Source: a virus. From it: 25,010 nucleotides of DNA. Below the pieces are notes generated by a model, which was given only the letters and a program-made list of their open reading frames with translations, made no database searches and was not told where the DNA came from. Shown piece by piece: positions 1-5,603 of this stretch (positions are counted from its first letter, which is position 1; the number at the start of each line of letters is the position of its first letter). The position numbers and the translations under genes are program-made. The stretch spans positions 1 through 25,010 of the IMG/VR virus record IMGVR_UViG_3300009183_003839, one strand, 5' to 3'.

Positions 1-4
1 CCAT
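1..4 (-). CDS. Start of next gene, cut by left window edge
   Basis: An ATG on the minus strand occupies positions 4-2. A purine-rich ribosome binding site (AGAGAGGG, 17-10) sits five bases upstream of it, and a perfect sigma70 promoter lies just before that (39-67). Promoter, binding site and ATG together make a real start likely. The product cannot be told because the gene lies outside the window. Confidence 0.6.
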
Positions 5-38
5 TTTAACCCTCTCTATTAATTAACTGTGTAGAACT

Positions 39-67
39 ATTATAGCACCAAAATGGTCGTTTGTCAA
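39..67 (-). promoter_or_regulatory. Perfect-consensus sigma70 promoter
   Basis: On the minus strand TTGACA (67-62) and TATAAT (44-39) are separated by exactly 17 bases. Transcription should start near position 32, giving a leader of about 28 nt with a strong ribosome binding site in front of the ATG at 4. It would drive the gene that leaves the window on the left. Confidence 0.88.
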
Positions 68-74
68 GTTGAAT

Positions 75-251
75 TTAGTGTAGCCAGTCTGTTAAGGGAA
101 CGTAGGTGATCTTACCCTCTTCCATGCGAGCCTTCATAAGATCGGCCATGGCAAAGATACCTTCTACTACCTGGGTAGCTTCGGCACGATCTACGTCGTT
201 AGCGTCCTCGCCCCAGATAGCATCAATGATTTCTTGTTCTTGTGGGCTCAT
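75..251 (-). CDS. Small conserved phage-type protein, unknown function
   Basis: This is a 58-residue acidic protein beginning MSPQEQEII. I chose the ATG at 251 because it overlaps the stop of the upstream gene as ATGA, the coupling pattern seen across this window. A longer reading from 290 would add 13 residues and overlap the neighbour by 43 bases. No domain, signal peptide or membrane segment is visible. It is the last gene of the short operon that begins at 1116. I do not recognise a function. Confidence 0.6.
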   Translation of the reverse strand: MSPQEQEIIDAIWGEDANDVDRAEATQVVEGIFAMADLMKARMEEGKITYVPLTDWLH

Positions 252-499
252 CTTGGATACACCGTAAATGCACGAGCGTCTTGTTTCCAAGTCATAGCCT
301 GACTATAATGGTGTGGTCTCGGCCCACGATAAACGATACGGAATGCTCCACCGGTCCTTTTTAACACAGACTTAACCGTATCCAAATAGCCAATTGGTAT
401 TTGCTTGAACACACTGGCTTCACTTTTTGGACTACGATATTGGTTAAAGAACTCGTGCTCTTTAGATGAAAGAATGCTGAACCATACAAACTTATCCAT
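248..499 (-). CDS. Small phage protein, unknown function
   Basis: An 83-residue protein with a basic, aromatic C-terminal half: a KRTGGAFRIVYRGPRP stretch and an AFTVYPR tail. The ATG at 499 is preceded by an excellent ribosome binding site (AAGGAGA, six bases away), so the start is secure. The compact RIVYRGPR core suggests a small folded beta-rich domain, but I cannot name a family. It is third of four genes in the operon 1116-75 and overlaps the next gene by ATGA. Confidence 0.7.
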   Translation of the reverse strand: MDKFVWFSILSSKEHEFFNQYRSPKSEASVFKQIPIGYLDTVKSVLKRTGGAFRIVYRGPRPHHYSQAMTWKQDARAFTVYPR

Positions 500-508
500 A
501 TTATCTCC

Positions 509-829
509 TTATCTTAAGTAAAGTGGACCTGTCCATTGAACGGTATATCCACCATCTAGGATATTACCACGTGCAGAATTTGTTGCTGGAGCATTCCAAC
601 CTGCGGCCTTAAGGATATCACCTTTGCGGAACTTGCCACCATCTTCTTTAACGATGAACCCCCATACGCTGGTGCCCTGGATAACCTTGATATACTTTTT
701 ACCTTCAGTGACACGGACACGAGCATTGAACTCATCAATCATCTCTTGGCGAGGTGATGTCAAGTTTGTGCTCCAACGACCGTAGTCGGCTTTGATAGCA
801 TCCAACAATTGATCTAGTTGTTCTAACAT
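509..829 (-). CDS. Conserved phage-type protein, unknown function
   Basis: A 106-residue protein. The N-terminal third (LEQLDQLLDAIKADYG) is probably helical. The C-terminal two thirds hold a dense conserved-looking block with SVWGFIVK, FRKGDILKAA, ARGNIL and VQWTGPLYLR, which reads like a small beta-barrel. Proteins with this block seem familiar to me from large phages, always without an assigned role. Its start codon overlaps the stop of the preceding gene as TAATG, which implies translational coupling. Confidence 0.72.
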   Translation of the reverse strand: MLEQLDQLLDAIKADYGRWSTNLTSPRQEMIDEFNARVRVTEGKKYIKVIQGTSVWGFIVKEDGGKFRKGDILKAAGWNAPATNSARGNILDGGYTVQWTGPLYLR

Positions 830-1116
830 TATACAGTCTCCTTCATTACGCCACGACGTGATGGGTCCATGACATCAAACATTATGGCCTTGGCGCAGTT
901 GATATATTGACGTGCTTGGTTAGCAACGTCAGGACTAACCCAACCATCAGCATTAAACTCTGGGTCTAAAACCTGTTGGGCATCACTTAGCATACCTGCG
1001 GCAAACATAAGTTCTTGTCCTGGAAAAGCCTGCGTTTTTACCATACGGTTTAACTCTTCTTTTGTCATACCGTAGGCTTGAATTTCCCACTGTAAATCTG
1101 TTGTTTTTGTTGTCAT
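829..1116 (-). CDS. Small phage protein, unknown function
   Basis: A 95-residue protein, first gene of the operon 1116-75. A longer reading frame begins at 1149, but that ATG lies inside the -10 box of the promoter at 1148-1176 and cannot be on the transcript. The ATG at 1116 has GGAG seven bases upstream and starts MTTKTTDLQWE, so I use it. Predicted mostly helical, with a Trp-rich centre. No recognised domain. Confidence 0.7.
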   Translation of the reverse strand: MTTKTTDLQWEIQAYGMTKEELNRMVKTQAFPGQELMFAAGMLSDAQQVLDPEFNADGWVSPDVANQARQYINCAKAIMFDVMDPSRRGVMKETV

Positions 1117-1147
1117 ATATTGCTCCGTTTTCTTATTGTATGTAAAC

Positions 1148-1176
1148 ATTATACAGCCATTTTACCAAAAAGTCAA
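1148..1176 (-). promoter_or_regulatory. Sigma70-type promoter for the 1116-75 operon
   Basis: TTGACT (1176-1171) and TATAAT (1153-1148) with a 17-base spacer on the minus strand. Predicted start near 1141, giving a leader of about 25 nt that carries a GGAG ribosome binding site for the ATG at 1116. It lies just behind the terminator at 1204-1228, so the two separate adjacent transcription units. Confidence 0.87.
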
Positions 1177-1197
1177 CCAAAATTAGTGAAAAATAGC

Positions 1198-1228
1198 CTA
1201 AAAAAAATGCACTTTTAGAGTGCATTTT
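1198..1228 (-). terminator. Rho-independent terminator, overlapping a stop codon
   Basis: On the minus strand a perfect 10-bp stem (AAAATGCACT, 1228-1219, pairing with AGTGCATTTT, 1213-1204) has a 5-base loop and runs into a stretch of eight T. The TAA of the upstream gene (1229-1227) forms the base of the stem, so translation to the stop could affect hairpin folding. The stem is A/T-rich at its base and only moderately stable. Confidence 0.85.
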
Positions 1229-1430
1229 AGGGCTTTTTAATCCAGTCTTTATCCCACATGTCTGCATAGGGATCTGAAATTTTATCCAGCTCTGCAAACT
1301 TCTTTTCTATACGCAAACGGATAGCTCGATTTCGTTCCCATTCTCGAGTAACTATAGCCGCCTGGACTTTAGTAAGATTATCCACAGGGGGCGGAGCTTC
1401 TGCGTGTGCTATTGTAAACCATTCAAACAT
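1227..1430 (-). CDS. Small charged protein, monocistronic, possibly leaderless
   Basis: A 67-residue protein with a short hydrophobic start (MFEWFTIAHAEAPPP), a basic helical middle (REWERNRAIRLRIEKKF) and a Trp-rich tail. The start resembles a weak signal or export segment ending AEA, but it is too short to call. Its promoter (1437-1465) places the expected transcription start exactly on the A of its ATG, and no ribosome binding site exists. The terminator at 1204-1228 closes the unit. No other ATG lies near the N-terminus. Function unknown. Confidence 0.62.
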   Translation of the reverse strand: MFEWFTIAHAEAPPPVDNLTKVQAAIVTREWERNRAIRLRIEKKFAELDKISDPYADMWDKDWIKKP

Positions 1431-1436
1431 AAAACT

Positions 1437-1465
1437 AGTATAGCATCAACTGGATAGATTGTCAA
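1437..1465 (-). promoter_or_regulatory. Sigma70-type promoter, apparently giving a leaderless mRNA
   Basis: TTGACA (1465-1460) and TATACT (1442-1437) with a 17-base spacer on the minus strand. Six bases separate the -10 box from the ATG at 1430, so the standard +1 is the A of that ATG. The -35 box lies inside the last codons of the upstream gene (1446-1844). Confidence 0.85.
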
Positions 1466-1844
1466 GATATTGTTGTAGATTTGATCCATGCAGAGCTAGC
1501 ATGATTGAATCCTGTTCACTAAACACGTAGATGCTATTATGGCTAGGTATGTAATATGGACTGGTAAAATGCTTTTCTAATTGGATATAGGCACGGGTAA
1601 CCAAAGATGCAGGTAGTTTAAAATGCCAGTGTTTGATATCATTGTTTTTATTCAGCATATTAAACGCTGGACGGGTTAAGCGTAGGCTATCAGGATTAAG
1701 AGGATTAAACCACCAGCTGGCCGGATTGTCAAAACGCTGATAACGAATACCAAGTTTAGGGTCTGATGTAAAGGGGTTTAATGTATGTTCTTGAAAACGT
1801 GCCTGCCATATATTTTGCAATGATTCAGCAGTGCGTTTTGCCAT
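1446..1844 (-). CDS. Conserved phage-type protein, unknown function
   Basis: A 132-residue soluble protein rich in aromatic residues (PASWWFNPLNPDSLRLT; IKHWHFKLP) and ending GSNLQQYLDNLSS. I do not recognise the family. The last codons also carry the -35 box of the next promoter. A short degenerate copy of the C-terminal end occurs at 9229-9267 (10 of 12 residues alike), which suggests a lost paralogue there. The ATG at 1844 follows the upstream stop after two bases. It is the last gene of the long unit beginning at 4105. Confidence 0.7.
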   Translation of the reverse strand: MAKRTAESLQNIWQARFQEHTLNPFTSDPKLGIRYQRFDNPASWWFNPLNPDSLRLTRPAFNMLNKNNDIKHWHFKLPASLVTRAYIQLEKHFTSPYYIPSHNSIYVFSEQDSIMLALHGSNLQQYLDNLSS

Positions 1845-1846
1845 GA

Positions 1847-2134
1847 TTAAGGGTAGATCTGATCGCCAGCTTTGAGTAATACTACTGAAAACTTGTCACT
1901 CTTAAATAAGGTGTTGAGTTTTTTAGCTAGATTGATAGCATGCCCTGGATTACTGAATGACACTTTCTTGTATTTAGGACCTGGGTAGGCTACCAGCATA
2001 TTCTGTGTTTTTAAGTTGATAGGTTGCCCATCATAAAACACAGCCCAGATACCTTCACTGCTCAAGATCTGATCGCTTTTGTAGTTTGTTTTGTTAACGT
2101 GCTCTAACAGCACATTTGGTTTTGGTCTCGACAT
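1847..2134 (-). CDS. Small phage protein, unknown function
   Basis: A 95-residue basic protein with an alternating beta/alpha character: GIWAVFYDGQPINLKT, a central KKVSFSNPGHAINLAKKLN and a hydrophobic strand VVLLKAGDQIYP at the end. The ATG at 2134 has GGAGA at a proper distance. Gene order and spacing place it in the operon 4105-1446. No family assigned. Confidence 0.7.
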   Translation of the reverse strand: MSRPKPNVLLEHVNKTNYKSDQILSSEGIWAVFYDGQPINLKTQNMLVAYPGPKYKKVSFSNPGHAINLAKKLNTLFKSDKFSVVLLKAGDQIYP

Positions 2135-2179
2135 TTATATGTTCTCCGCATATATTTATGCCATAAACTACATATATAA

Positions 2180-2398
2180 TTAGAATTTACTGCCGCCGAG
2201 CTGGACTGTAATCACTTCGTTATCTTTTTCTCGTTTGACTTCTGTAAGTGCTTGGATCTGCGTGAGTAGGTCAAAGATACCTGCGTGTATGTTACGTGCT
2301 TCGAGGGCAGACAATGATAATTCCTTAGAATTGGTCTGATTCATTGTTTTAACCTTGTCGTTAAATGCTTTCAGGTGCAGGCTTAATTGTTGTTCCAT
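2180..2398 (-). CDS. Small helical phage protein, unknown function
   Basis: A 72-residue, mostly helical protein (LSLHLKAFNDKVKTMNQ; LEARNIHAGIFDLLTQIQALTE), probably an oligomerising helix pair, with a short beta-like tail ending QLGGSKF. The ATG at 2398 has GGAGC upstream, and the gene overlaps the end of its upstream neighbour by 38 bases, unusually long for this window. I recall similar short proteins in large phages, without known role. Confidence 0.7.
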   Translation of the reverse strand: MEQQLSLHLKAFNDKVKTMNQTNSKELSLSALEARNIHAGIFDLLTQIQALTEVKREKDNEVITVQLGGSKF

Positions 2399-2867
2399 AT
2401 AATGCTCCGTTAGCGATACGTAGTCGTTCTTGCATTTCCTCTAAGGTGTCGTATGGACCAGCATAAGGATAGCGATTTAAGGTGATTAGTTTAGGGCAGT
2501 ATGATTTAACCCAACCGTTGTTGAACTTGACGATATAGTAGCCAGCACAGAAAAAGCTCTTGCTCTTATTACCTTTAGTAAAGATAGGTAGCTTGTGTTT
2601 GACATCCCATAGCACATTATTAGGTTTGTGTTCACAAGGGAAACCATATACAGTGTTGCTTTCTGTGATGATACGCTTAGGCGGTGCCTTGTCTACAATA
2701 ATGTTATATTTGTCGCTGAGCATTTTTAAACTGGCAAACTGCTCACGTTTATTTTCATGTTGATAAACTACGCCTTGTGGATTGGTTAAGATGGTACCAA
2801 CCTGGTGTCCGTCGTCCTCGACCACCCAACATTTATTTTTAACCACTGCTTTAGCCAAGAGTGACAT
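2361..2867 (-). CDS. Conserved phage-type protein, unknown function
   Basis: A 168-residue protein. The N-terminal part (1-60) is a beta-rich segment. The C-terminal part (about 85-150) carries the most conserved-looking block: WDVKHKLPIFTK, SKSFFCAGYYIVKF, GWVKSYCPKLITLNRY and PYDTLEEMQERL. Cysteines at 13, 78, 107 and 124 could bind a metal, though their spacing matches no motif I know. The start overlaps the end of the DUF3307 gene by 17 bases and is preceded by AGGAA. Confidence 0.72.
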   Translation of the reverse strand: MSLLAKAVVKNKCWVVEDDGHQVGTILTNPQGVVYQHENKREQFASLKMLSDKYNIIVDKAPPKRIITESNTVYGFPCEHKPNNVLWDVKHKLPIFTKGNKSKSFFCAGYYIVKFNNGWVKSYCPKLITLNRYPYAGPYDTLEEMQERLRIANGALYGTTIKPAPESI

Positions 2868-3219
2868 AACTGATGATTCCTACGTAAGTTAAATAGTGCA
2901 GTGCTTGATCTGCACCAAGCCAAATCCAGAACTGACGATCTGCTGTTGTAAGTCCCTTGTTCAATTTCTGTTTAAAATAATCTATATGATAGTGTAAGAC
3001 AAAGTCCGCAAACGAAAGTGCGATAATTGTATTTGCATTAGGGCAAAAAAACACTAGAATTAAGAATGTCCAACTAGCATGTACCAGGCTATGATGGACA
3101 CCGCCAGTGGCACCATAGATACCTTTTTTACGGAGCATGTAGTCAAACTGCATCAAGAAGTCAGCGATGAAATGTTTGATGCCAAATAAGGCTAGTAAGA
3201 TGAATACTGTTGCTGTCAT
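2851..3219 (-). CDS. DUF3307-like integral membrane protein
   Basis: A 122-residue membrane protein. Hydrophobic segments lie at about 3-22, 49-63, 64-78 and 107-121. The conserved polar signature fits DUF3307: KHFIADFLMQ (15-24), HHSLVHA (42-48) and HYHIDYFKQK (76-85). The histidines and aspartates within or beside membrane helices suggest metal or substrate handling, but the family has no settled function. The gene starts as ATGA over the stop of a 32-residue membrane peptide (3216-3314), so the two are likely co-translated and may act together. Confidence 0.8.
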   Translation of the reverse strand: MTATVFILLALFGIKHFIADFLMQFDYMLRKKGIYGATGGVHHSLVHASWTFLILVFFCPNANTIIALSFADFVLHYHIDYFKQKLNKGLTTADRQFWIWLGADQALHYLTYVGIISYVTLG

Positions 3220-3314
3220 TTAAGTCCAATCTCCCTTATAACATAATACAGCACGAATGAACATACGATCATTATGATAAATGCTATGGTTACTATGATG
3301 TCATCTTTTTTCAT
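3216..3314 (-). CDS. Small single-pass membrane protein (32 aa)
   Basis: A short reading frame fills exactly the gap between queD and the DUF3307 gene. It begins MKKDD, has one hydrophobic helix (residues 6-26: IIVTIAFIIMIVCSFVLYYV) and ends in a charged tail REIGLK. The start overlaps the queD stop as TAATG and its stop overlaps the next start as ATGA, so both junctions match the coupling used elsewhere. The positive N-terminus followed by acids and a helix suggests a bitopic inner-membrane peptide. Function unknown; perhaps a partner of the DUF3307 protein. Confidence 0.68.
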   Translation of the reverse strand: MKKDDIIVTIAFIIMIVCSFVLYYVIREIGLK

Positions 3315-3862
3315 TACTTATAAAATACACTACGTGACTTGGGAGTTTCCCACCAATCAATGTGGTCAACAGTTACGTTTAACTTGCTCATTTTTACTTC
3401 AACTAAGTCAGCCATCCAACTTGATAAGTTCTCACTTGTTGGAACAAAGTCTACGATCATGAATCCTTCATAGTATTCATACTCTGGTGTGTTAGGATCT
3501 AAGTCTGTTAAGTCTAAATGCCAACCCGCTATGTGTTCGGTATTTGGAACCAATACCGGAACTAATCCACGATCGCCAACAATTTGATTATACAATGGAT
3601 CATTCTTGTCTAATACAAACTGATGATCAATATATTCATTGATCCATTTCTTCAACCATTCCAAATGACGGAAGTCAGTAACCATACCAGTTGGATCTAA
3701 TTTGCCTGTTGGGCTACGTAGATAAACTTGTAGTTTGCCTTCATGTCCATGTAGATGACGACAAGCACACTTTAAGTCTGCCGCATATTCACCATTTAGT
3801 TTTTGTGTCCAAACTCTGTGTCCATAACAGAATTCAAACGTTTTATCAATTATATGTGCCAT
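3314..3862 (-). CDS. queD: QueD-like 6-carboxytetrahydropterin synthase
   Basis: Converts 7,8-dihydroneopterin triphosphate to 6-carboxy-5,6,7,8-tetrahydropterin, the second step of the preQ0/7-deazaguanine pathway in the cytosol. Zinc ligands are visible as H15 (FCYGHRV) and H38/H40 in CRHLHGH, with C34 as the probable catalytic cysteine. GMVTDFRHL (59-67), D79-H80 and the PTSENL segment (putative pterin-binding Glu) follow in family order. At 182 residues it is about 60 longer than the E. coli enzyme; the extra length lies mainly between DHQFVLD and PTSEN. It works between FolE (18349-19044) and QueE (12662-13516), which lie in other operons here. The start directly abuts the upstream stop (TAAATG). 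Confidence 0.9.
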   Translation of the reverse strand: MAHIIDKTFEFCYGHRVWTQKLNGEYAADLKCACRHLHGHEGKLQVYLRSPTGKLDPTGMVTDFRHLEWLKKWINEYIDHQFVLDKNDPLYNQIVGDRGLVPVLVPNTEHIAGWHLDLTDLDPNTPEYEYYEGFMIVDFVPTSENLSSWMADLVEVKMSKLNVTVDHIDWWETPKSRSVFYK

Positions 3863-4105
3863 TTATTTCTTTTCCTCAACATAATGTTTACTCCAATCAT
3901 ACTGCGTTTCCTGATGTCTTTTACTCTGATAATGGCTTGGACCATCATAGTAGTCTAGGCCAAAATGGCGACGTATGTTCTTTTGATCACCTTGGCTACC
4001 ACAGATGTCAGCACAACGTTCCCCGACTAGACGATAGAAATGTTCGAGATTATCCGTTACGGGTAATCCTGCTTGTTCGGCTAATCTTTCTAATTCTTTA
4101 GTCAT
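3863..4105 (-). CDS. Small charged protein, possibly leaderless, unknown function
   Basis: An 80-residue hydrophilic protein: an amphipathic N-terminus (TKELERLAEQAGLP), two cysteines close together (CADIC) and a histidine/tyrosine-rich C-terminus ending in KHYVEEKK. The two Cys and several His could bind a metal, but no known pattern fits. It is the first gene of the queD operon. Its ATG lies only five bases behind the -10 box of the promoter at 4111-4139, with no ribosome binding site possible. Confidence 0.62.
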   Translation of the reverse strand: MTKELERLAEQAGLPVTDNLEHFYRLVGERCADICGSQGDQKNIRRHFGLDYYDGPSHYQSKRHQETQYDWSKHYVEEKK

Positions 4106-4110
4106 ACTAT

Positions 4111-4139
4111 ATTATATTTAGATTTTTGGTAAAAGTCAA
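4111..4139 (-). promoter_or_regulatory. Sigma70-type promoter of the queD operon
   Basis: TTGACT (4139-4134) and TATAAT (4116-4111) with a 17-base spacer on the minus strand. Transcription would begin within one or two bases of the ATG at 4105, so the first message is expected to be leaderless. The -35 box sits directly behind the stop codon of the upstream gene (4140-4142). Confidence 0.87.
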
Positions 4140-4904
4140 CTACTTTTTTGGACCTAACTTTTTGATAAGTTCTAGAGTTTCTGCATCGAAATTGATATTA
4201 ATGCCCGATGTTGGATCCATGATACTACTTAATCCGATCCTCTCTTTATTCCACATTGATGCCAATAAATCTTCAGCGTCATGCTTGCCGATCCTTATGT
4301 GTGCGTTGTCACCGTGCTGTTTCTTCATCTCACTAATCGCTTTTTCTAGACGTATCGGATCATTGTATTTGCTTTCATTTAATATAACTGTATGCGGCAT
4401 TTCTATACTTCTCTCTTGCCGGGCACGTATCATGCCGAGTATATCTTCGGCATTTCCGATAGTGGATTTTGATTCATCAAAACTGGCTTTTAGGCGTTCA
4501 TGGCGATTCATTTCATCGTCTTGGATACTCCAAAAAAGTGGTGGATCATCAGTTGGCCGCCGTAGATTTTCTAGCATTTCTTTCAGTCTGCTACTTTGAT
4601 CAGACTTTGAATGAACTTTAGACATCATGTCAACGTACCGTTGTTGATCTTCTAAAAAGTTATCATCCTCTTCTTCTGTTTCAAACAGATCATTCGGATC
4701 ACTTTTTAAGTACCACTCGTCGATCCTAACATCGCTGGCCTCTACGTATTCCCAGTCGCTGCCCTCGCTATATTCTTCCGTGTTTAACATCGCTCCGTGA
4801 GTAGAGTCCATCTCAATCGCGATTGTCAATGGTTTGCCCCACGGATCCTGTGTTTCAATGATTTGCCATGGAGCACCCTGGTAGTTGAAAAATTTATTTG
4901 TCAT
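4140..4904 (-). CDS. Acidic protein of unknown function
   Basis: A 254-residue, strongly acidic protein. The first 70 residues form a compact beta-rich region (FFNYQGAPWQIIETQDPWGKP; SDWEYVEASDVRIDEWYL). A very acidic linker follows (LFETEEEDDNFLEDQQ), then helical, charged stretches; the end (SGININFDAETLELIKKLGPKK) is again structured. The charge and helical linker could mimic DNA or hold a protein complex together, but that is a guess. It is alone in its unit, behind a leader of about 170 nt, and its ATG has AAGGAC upstream. I recognise no family. Confidence 0.72.
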   Translation of the reverse strand: MTNKFFNYQGAPWQIIETQDPWGKPLTIAIEMDSTHGAMLNTEEYSEGSDWEYVEASDVRIDEWYLKSDPNDLFETEEEDDNFLEDQQRYVDMMSKVHSKSDQSSRLKEMLENLRRPTDDPPLFWSIQDDEMNRHERLKASFDESKSTIGNAEDILGMIRARQERSIEMPHTVILNESKYNDPIRLEKAISEMKKQHGDNAHIRIGKHDAEDLLASMWNKERIGLSSIMDPTSGININFDAETLELIKKLGPKK

Positions 4905-5075
4905 ATTATTTTGTCCTTATAGTTAATAATATGCCATCCTGACGTTATCATGTCTACAGAGTTGTATCATGACTACCATTGCCACATGCTGTGACGCTGG
5001 GCTACCTGTCTAATGTGTTCGCTTCTAACTTGCGTTAGGGGCCGGGTAGATACTCCGGTTGGCTAGGAGTTGTGT
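4905..5075 (-). promoter_or_regulatory. Long, possibly structured 5' leader
   Basis: The predicted transcript from the promoter at 5082-5111 carries about 170 nt before the ATG at 4904; other leaders in this window are 0-37 nt. It contains a 5-bp stem capped by a GCAA (GNRA) loop at 5038-5025, a 5-bp hairpin ACUCC/GGAGU at 5070-5052, and an alternative CCGG/CCGG pairing (5058-5055 with 5045-5042) that excludes the latter. A small CACA/UGUG hairpin lies at 4993-4983. A 15-codon ORF (4971-4924) precedes the gene. No known riboswitch class was recognised. This 225-base gap holds no tRNA that I can see. Confidence 0.42.
4946..4976. repeat. Short direct repeat in the 4904 leader
   Basis: TATCATGTCTAC (4946-4957) and TATCATGACTAC (4965-4976) differ at one of 12 positions and begin 19 bases apart. 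They could be a pair of regulator-binding half sites or part of RNA folding. Short enough to be chance. Confidence 0.4.
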
Positions 5076-5081
5076 TACTTA

Positions 5082-5111
5082 ATTATATAGTTGAACTGTG
5101 TTGCAGGTCAA
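5082..5111 (-). promoter_or_regulatory. Sigma70-type promoter for the acidic-protein gene
   Basis: TTGACC (5111-5106) and TATAAT (5087-5082) on the minus strand with an 18-base spacer. Transcription should start near 5075. No terminator is visible between the methylase-like gene (ends 5130) and this promoter, so read-through is possible. Confidence 0.75.
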
Positions 5112-5129
5112 GTGATCTTGAAGATATTT

Positions 5130-5603
5130 TTAGTCTTGAAAGTCAAAAATATTACTTCTAGCTAATTCATCTTGATTTTTATCAGTACCGTTGAAACTAT
5201 AATCATAAGTCATTGCATCGTGACAAACAATATTACATTCTACAACATGACGAAGATGCTCTTGTCCACAAAGCAATCGATCTCTGCACAGGTCTACATT
5301 GTCCTGCATAAGCTCGACACCAAATATATTGCTTAGTGCTGTTTCAAAATCAATACCATTTTGTAATTTACGTATTAGTACTTCTGATAAAATCTGTCCA
5401 TCGCCACAACTATGATCAATAAATGTCTTGCTTGGGTCACTAAATAAGCTACCATCATAGGTATCTAACCAATCATTGATTTTTATTAGCAGATCGCTAG
5501 GAGTAAAAAATTCATGTGTTTCTGTTACACGTTCTTCAGAACGTTCAATACCACTCATATAAGGTCGACGTAGGTGTTGAATTGCTTCTTCTAGATTAAG
5601 CAT
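5130..5603 (-). CDS. Truncated adenine-methylase-like protein without catalytic motif
   Basis: A 157-residue protein matching only the N-terminal half of amino-methyltransferases. It has motif X-like FFTPSDL (32-38), motif I FIDHSCGDGQ (61-70, SAM binding), motif II-like IFGVELM (93-99) and motif III-like CHDAMTYDYSF (127-137), then ends. The catalytic NPPY motif and target-recognition region are absent. It follows a complete methylase-like gene (5596-6714), overlapping it by 8 bases (ATGCTTAA). It may be a partner subunit, like inactive subunits of heterodimeric methylases, or a decayed enzyme. Phage proteins of this size and composition appear to be a recurrent form, which argues against recent decay. 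Confidence 0.72.
   Translation of the reverse strand: MLNLEEAIQHLRRPYMSGIERSEERVTETHEFFTPSDLLIKINDWLDTYDGSLFSDPSKTFIDHSCGDGQILSEVLIRKLQNGIDFETALSNIFGVELMQDNVDLCRDRLLCGQEHLRHVVECNIVCHDAMTYDYSFNGTDKNQDELARSNIFDFQD

Noticed and set aside
75-290. Longer version of the first small gene from ATG at 290
   Set aside because: It would overlap the neighbour by 43 bases, while the ATG at 251 makes the standard ATGA junction.
2153-2160. T4-like late promoter (CATAAATA) before the gene at 1847-2134
   Set aside because: A single 7-of-8 match in AT-rich sequence, not repeated at other gene starts in the window.
3691-4599. Open frames on the plus strand opposite queD and the acidic gene
   Set aside because: They lie antisense to well-supported genes, lack ribosome binding sites, and have compositions typical of reverse-complement reading.
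4905-5081. tRNA or known riboswitch in the leader
   Set aside because: No T-loop, anticodon arm or acceptor pairing on either strand, and no match to the preQ1, SAM or glutamine motifs I can recall.
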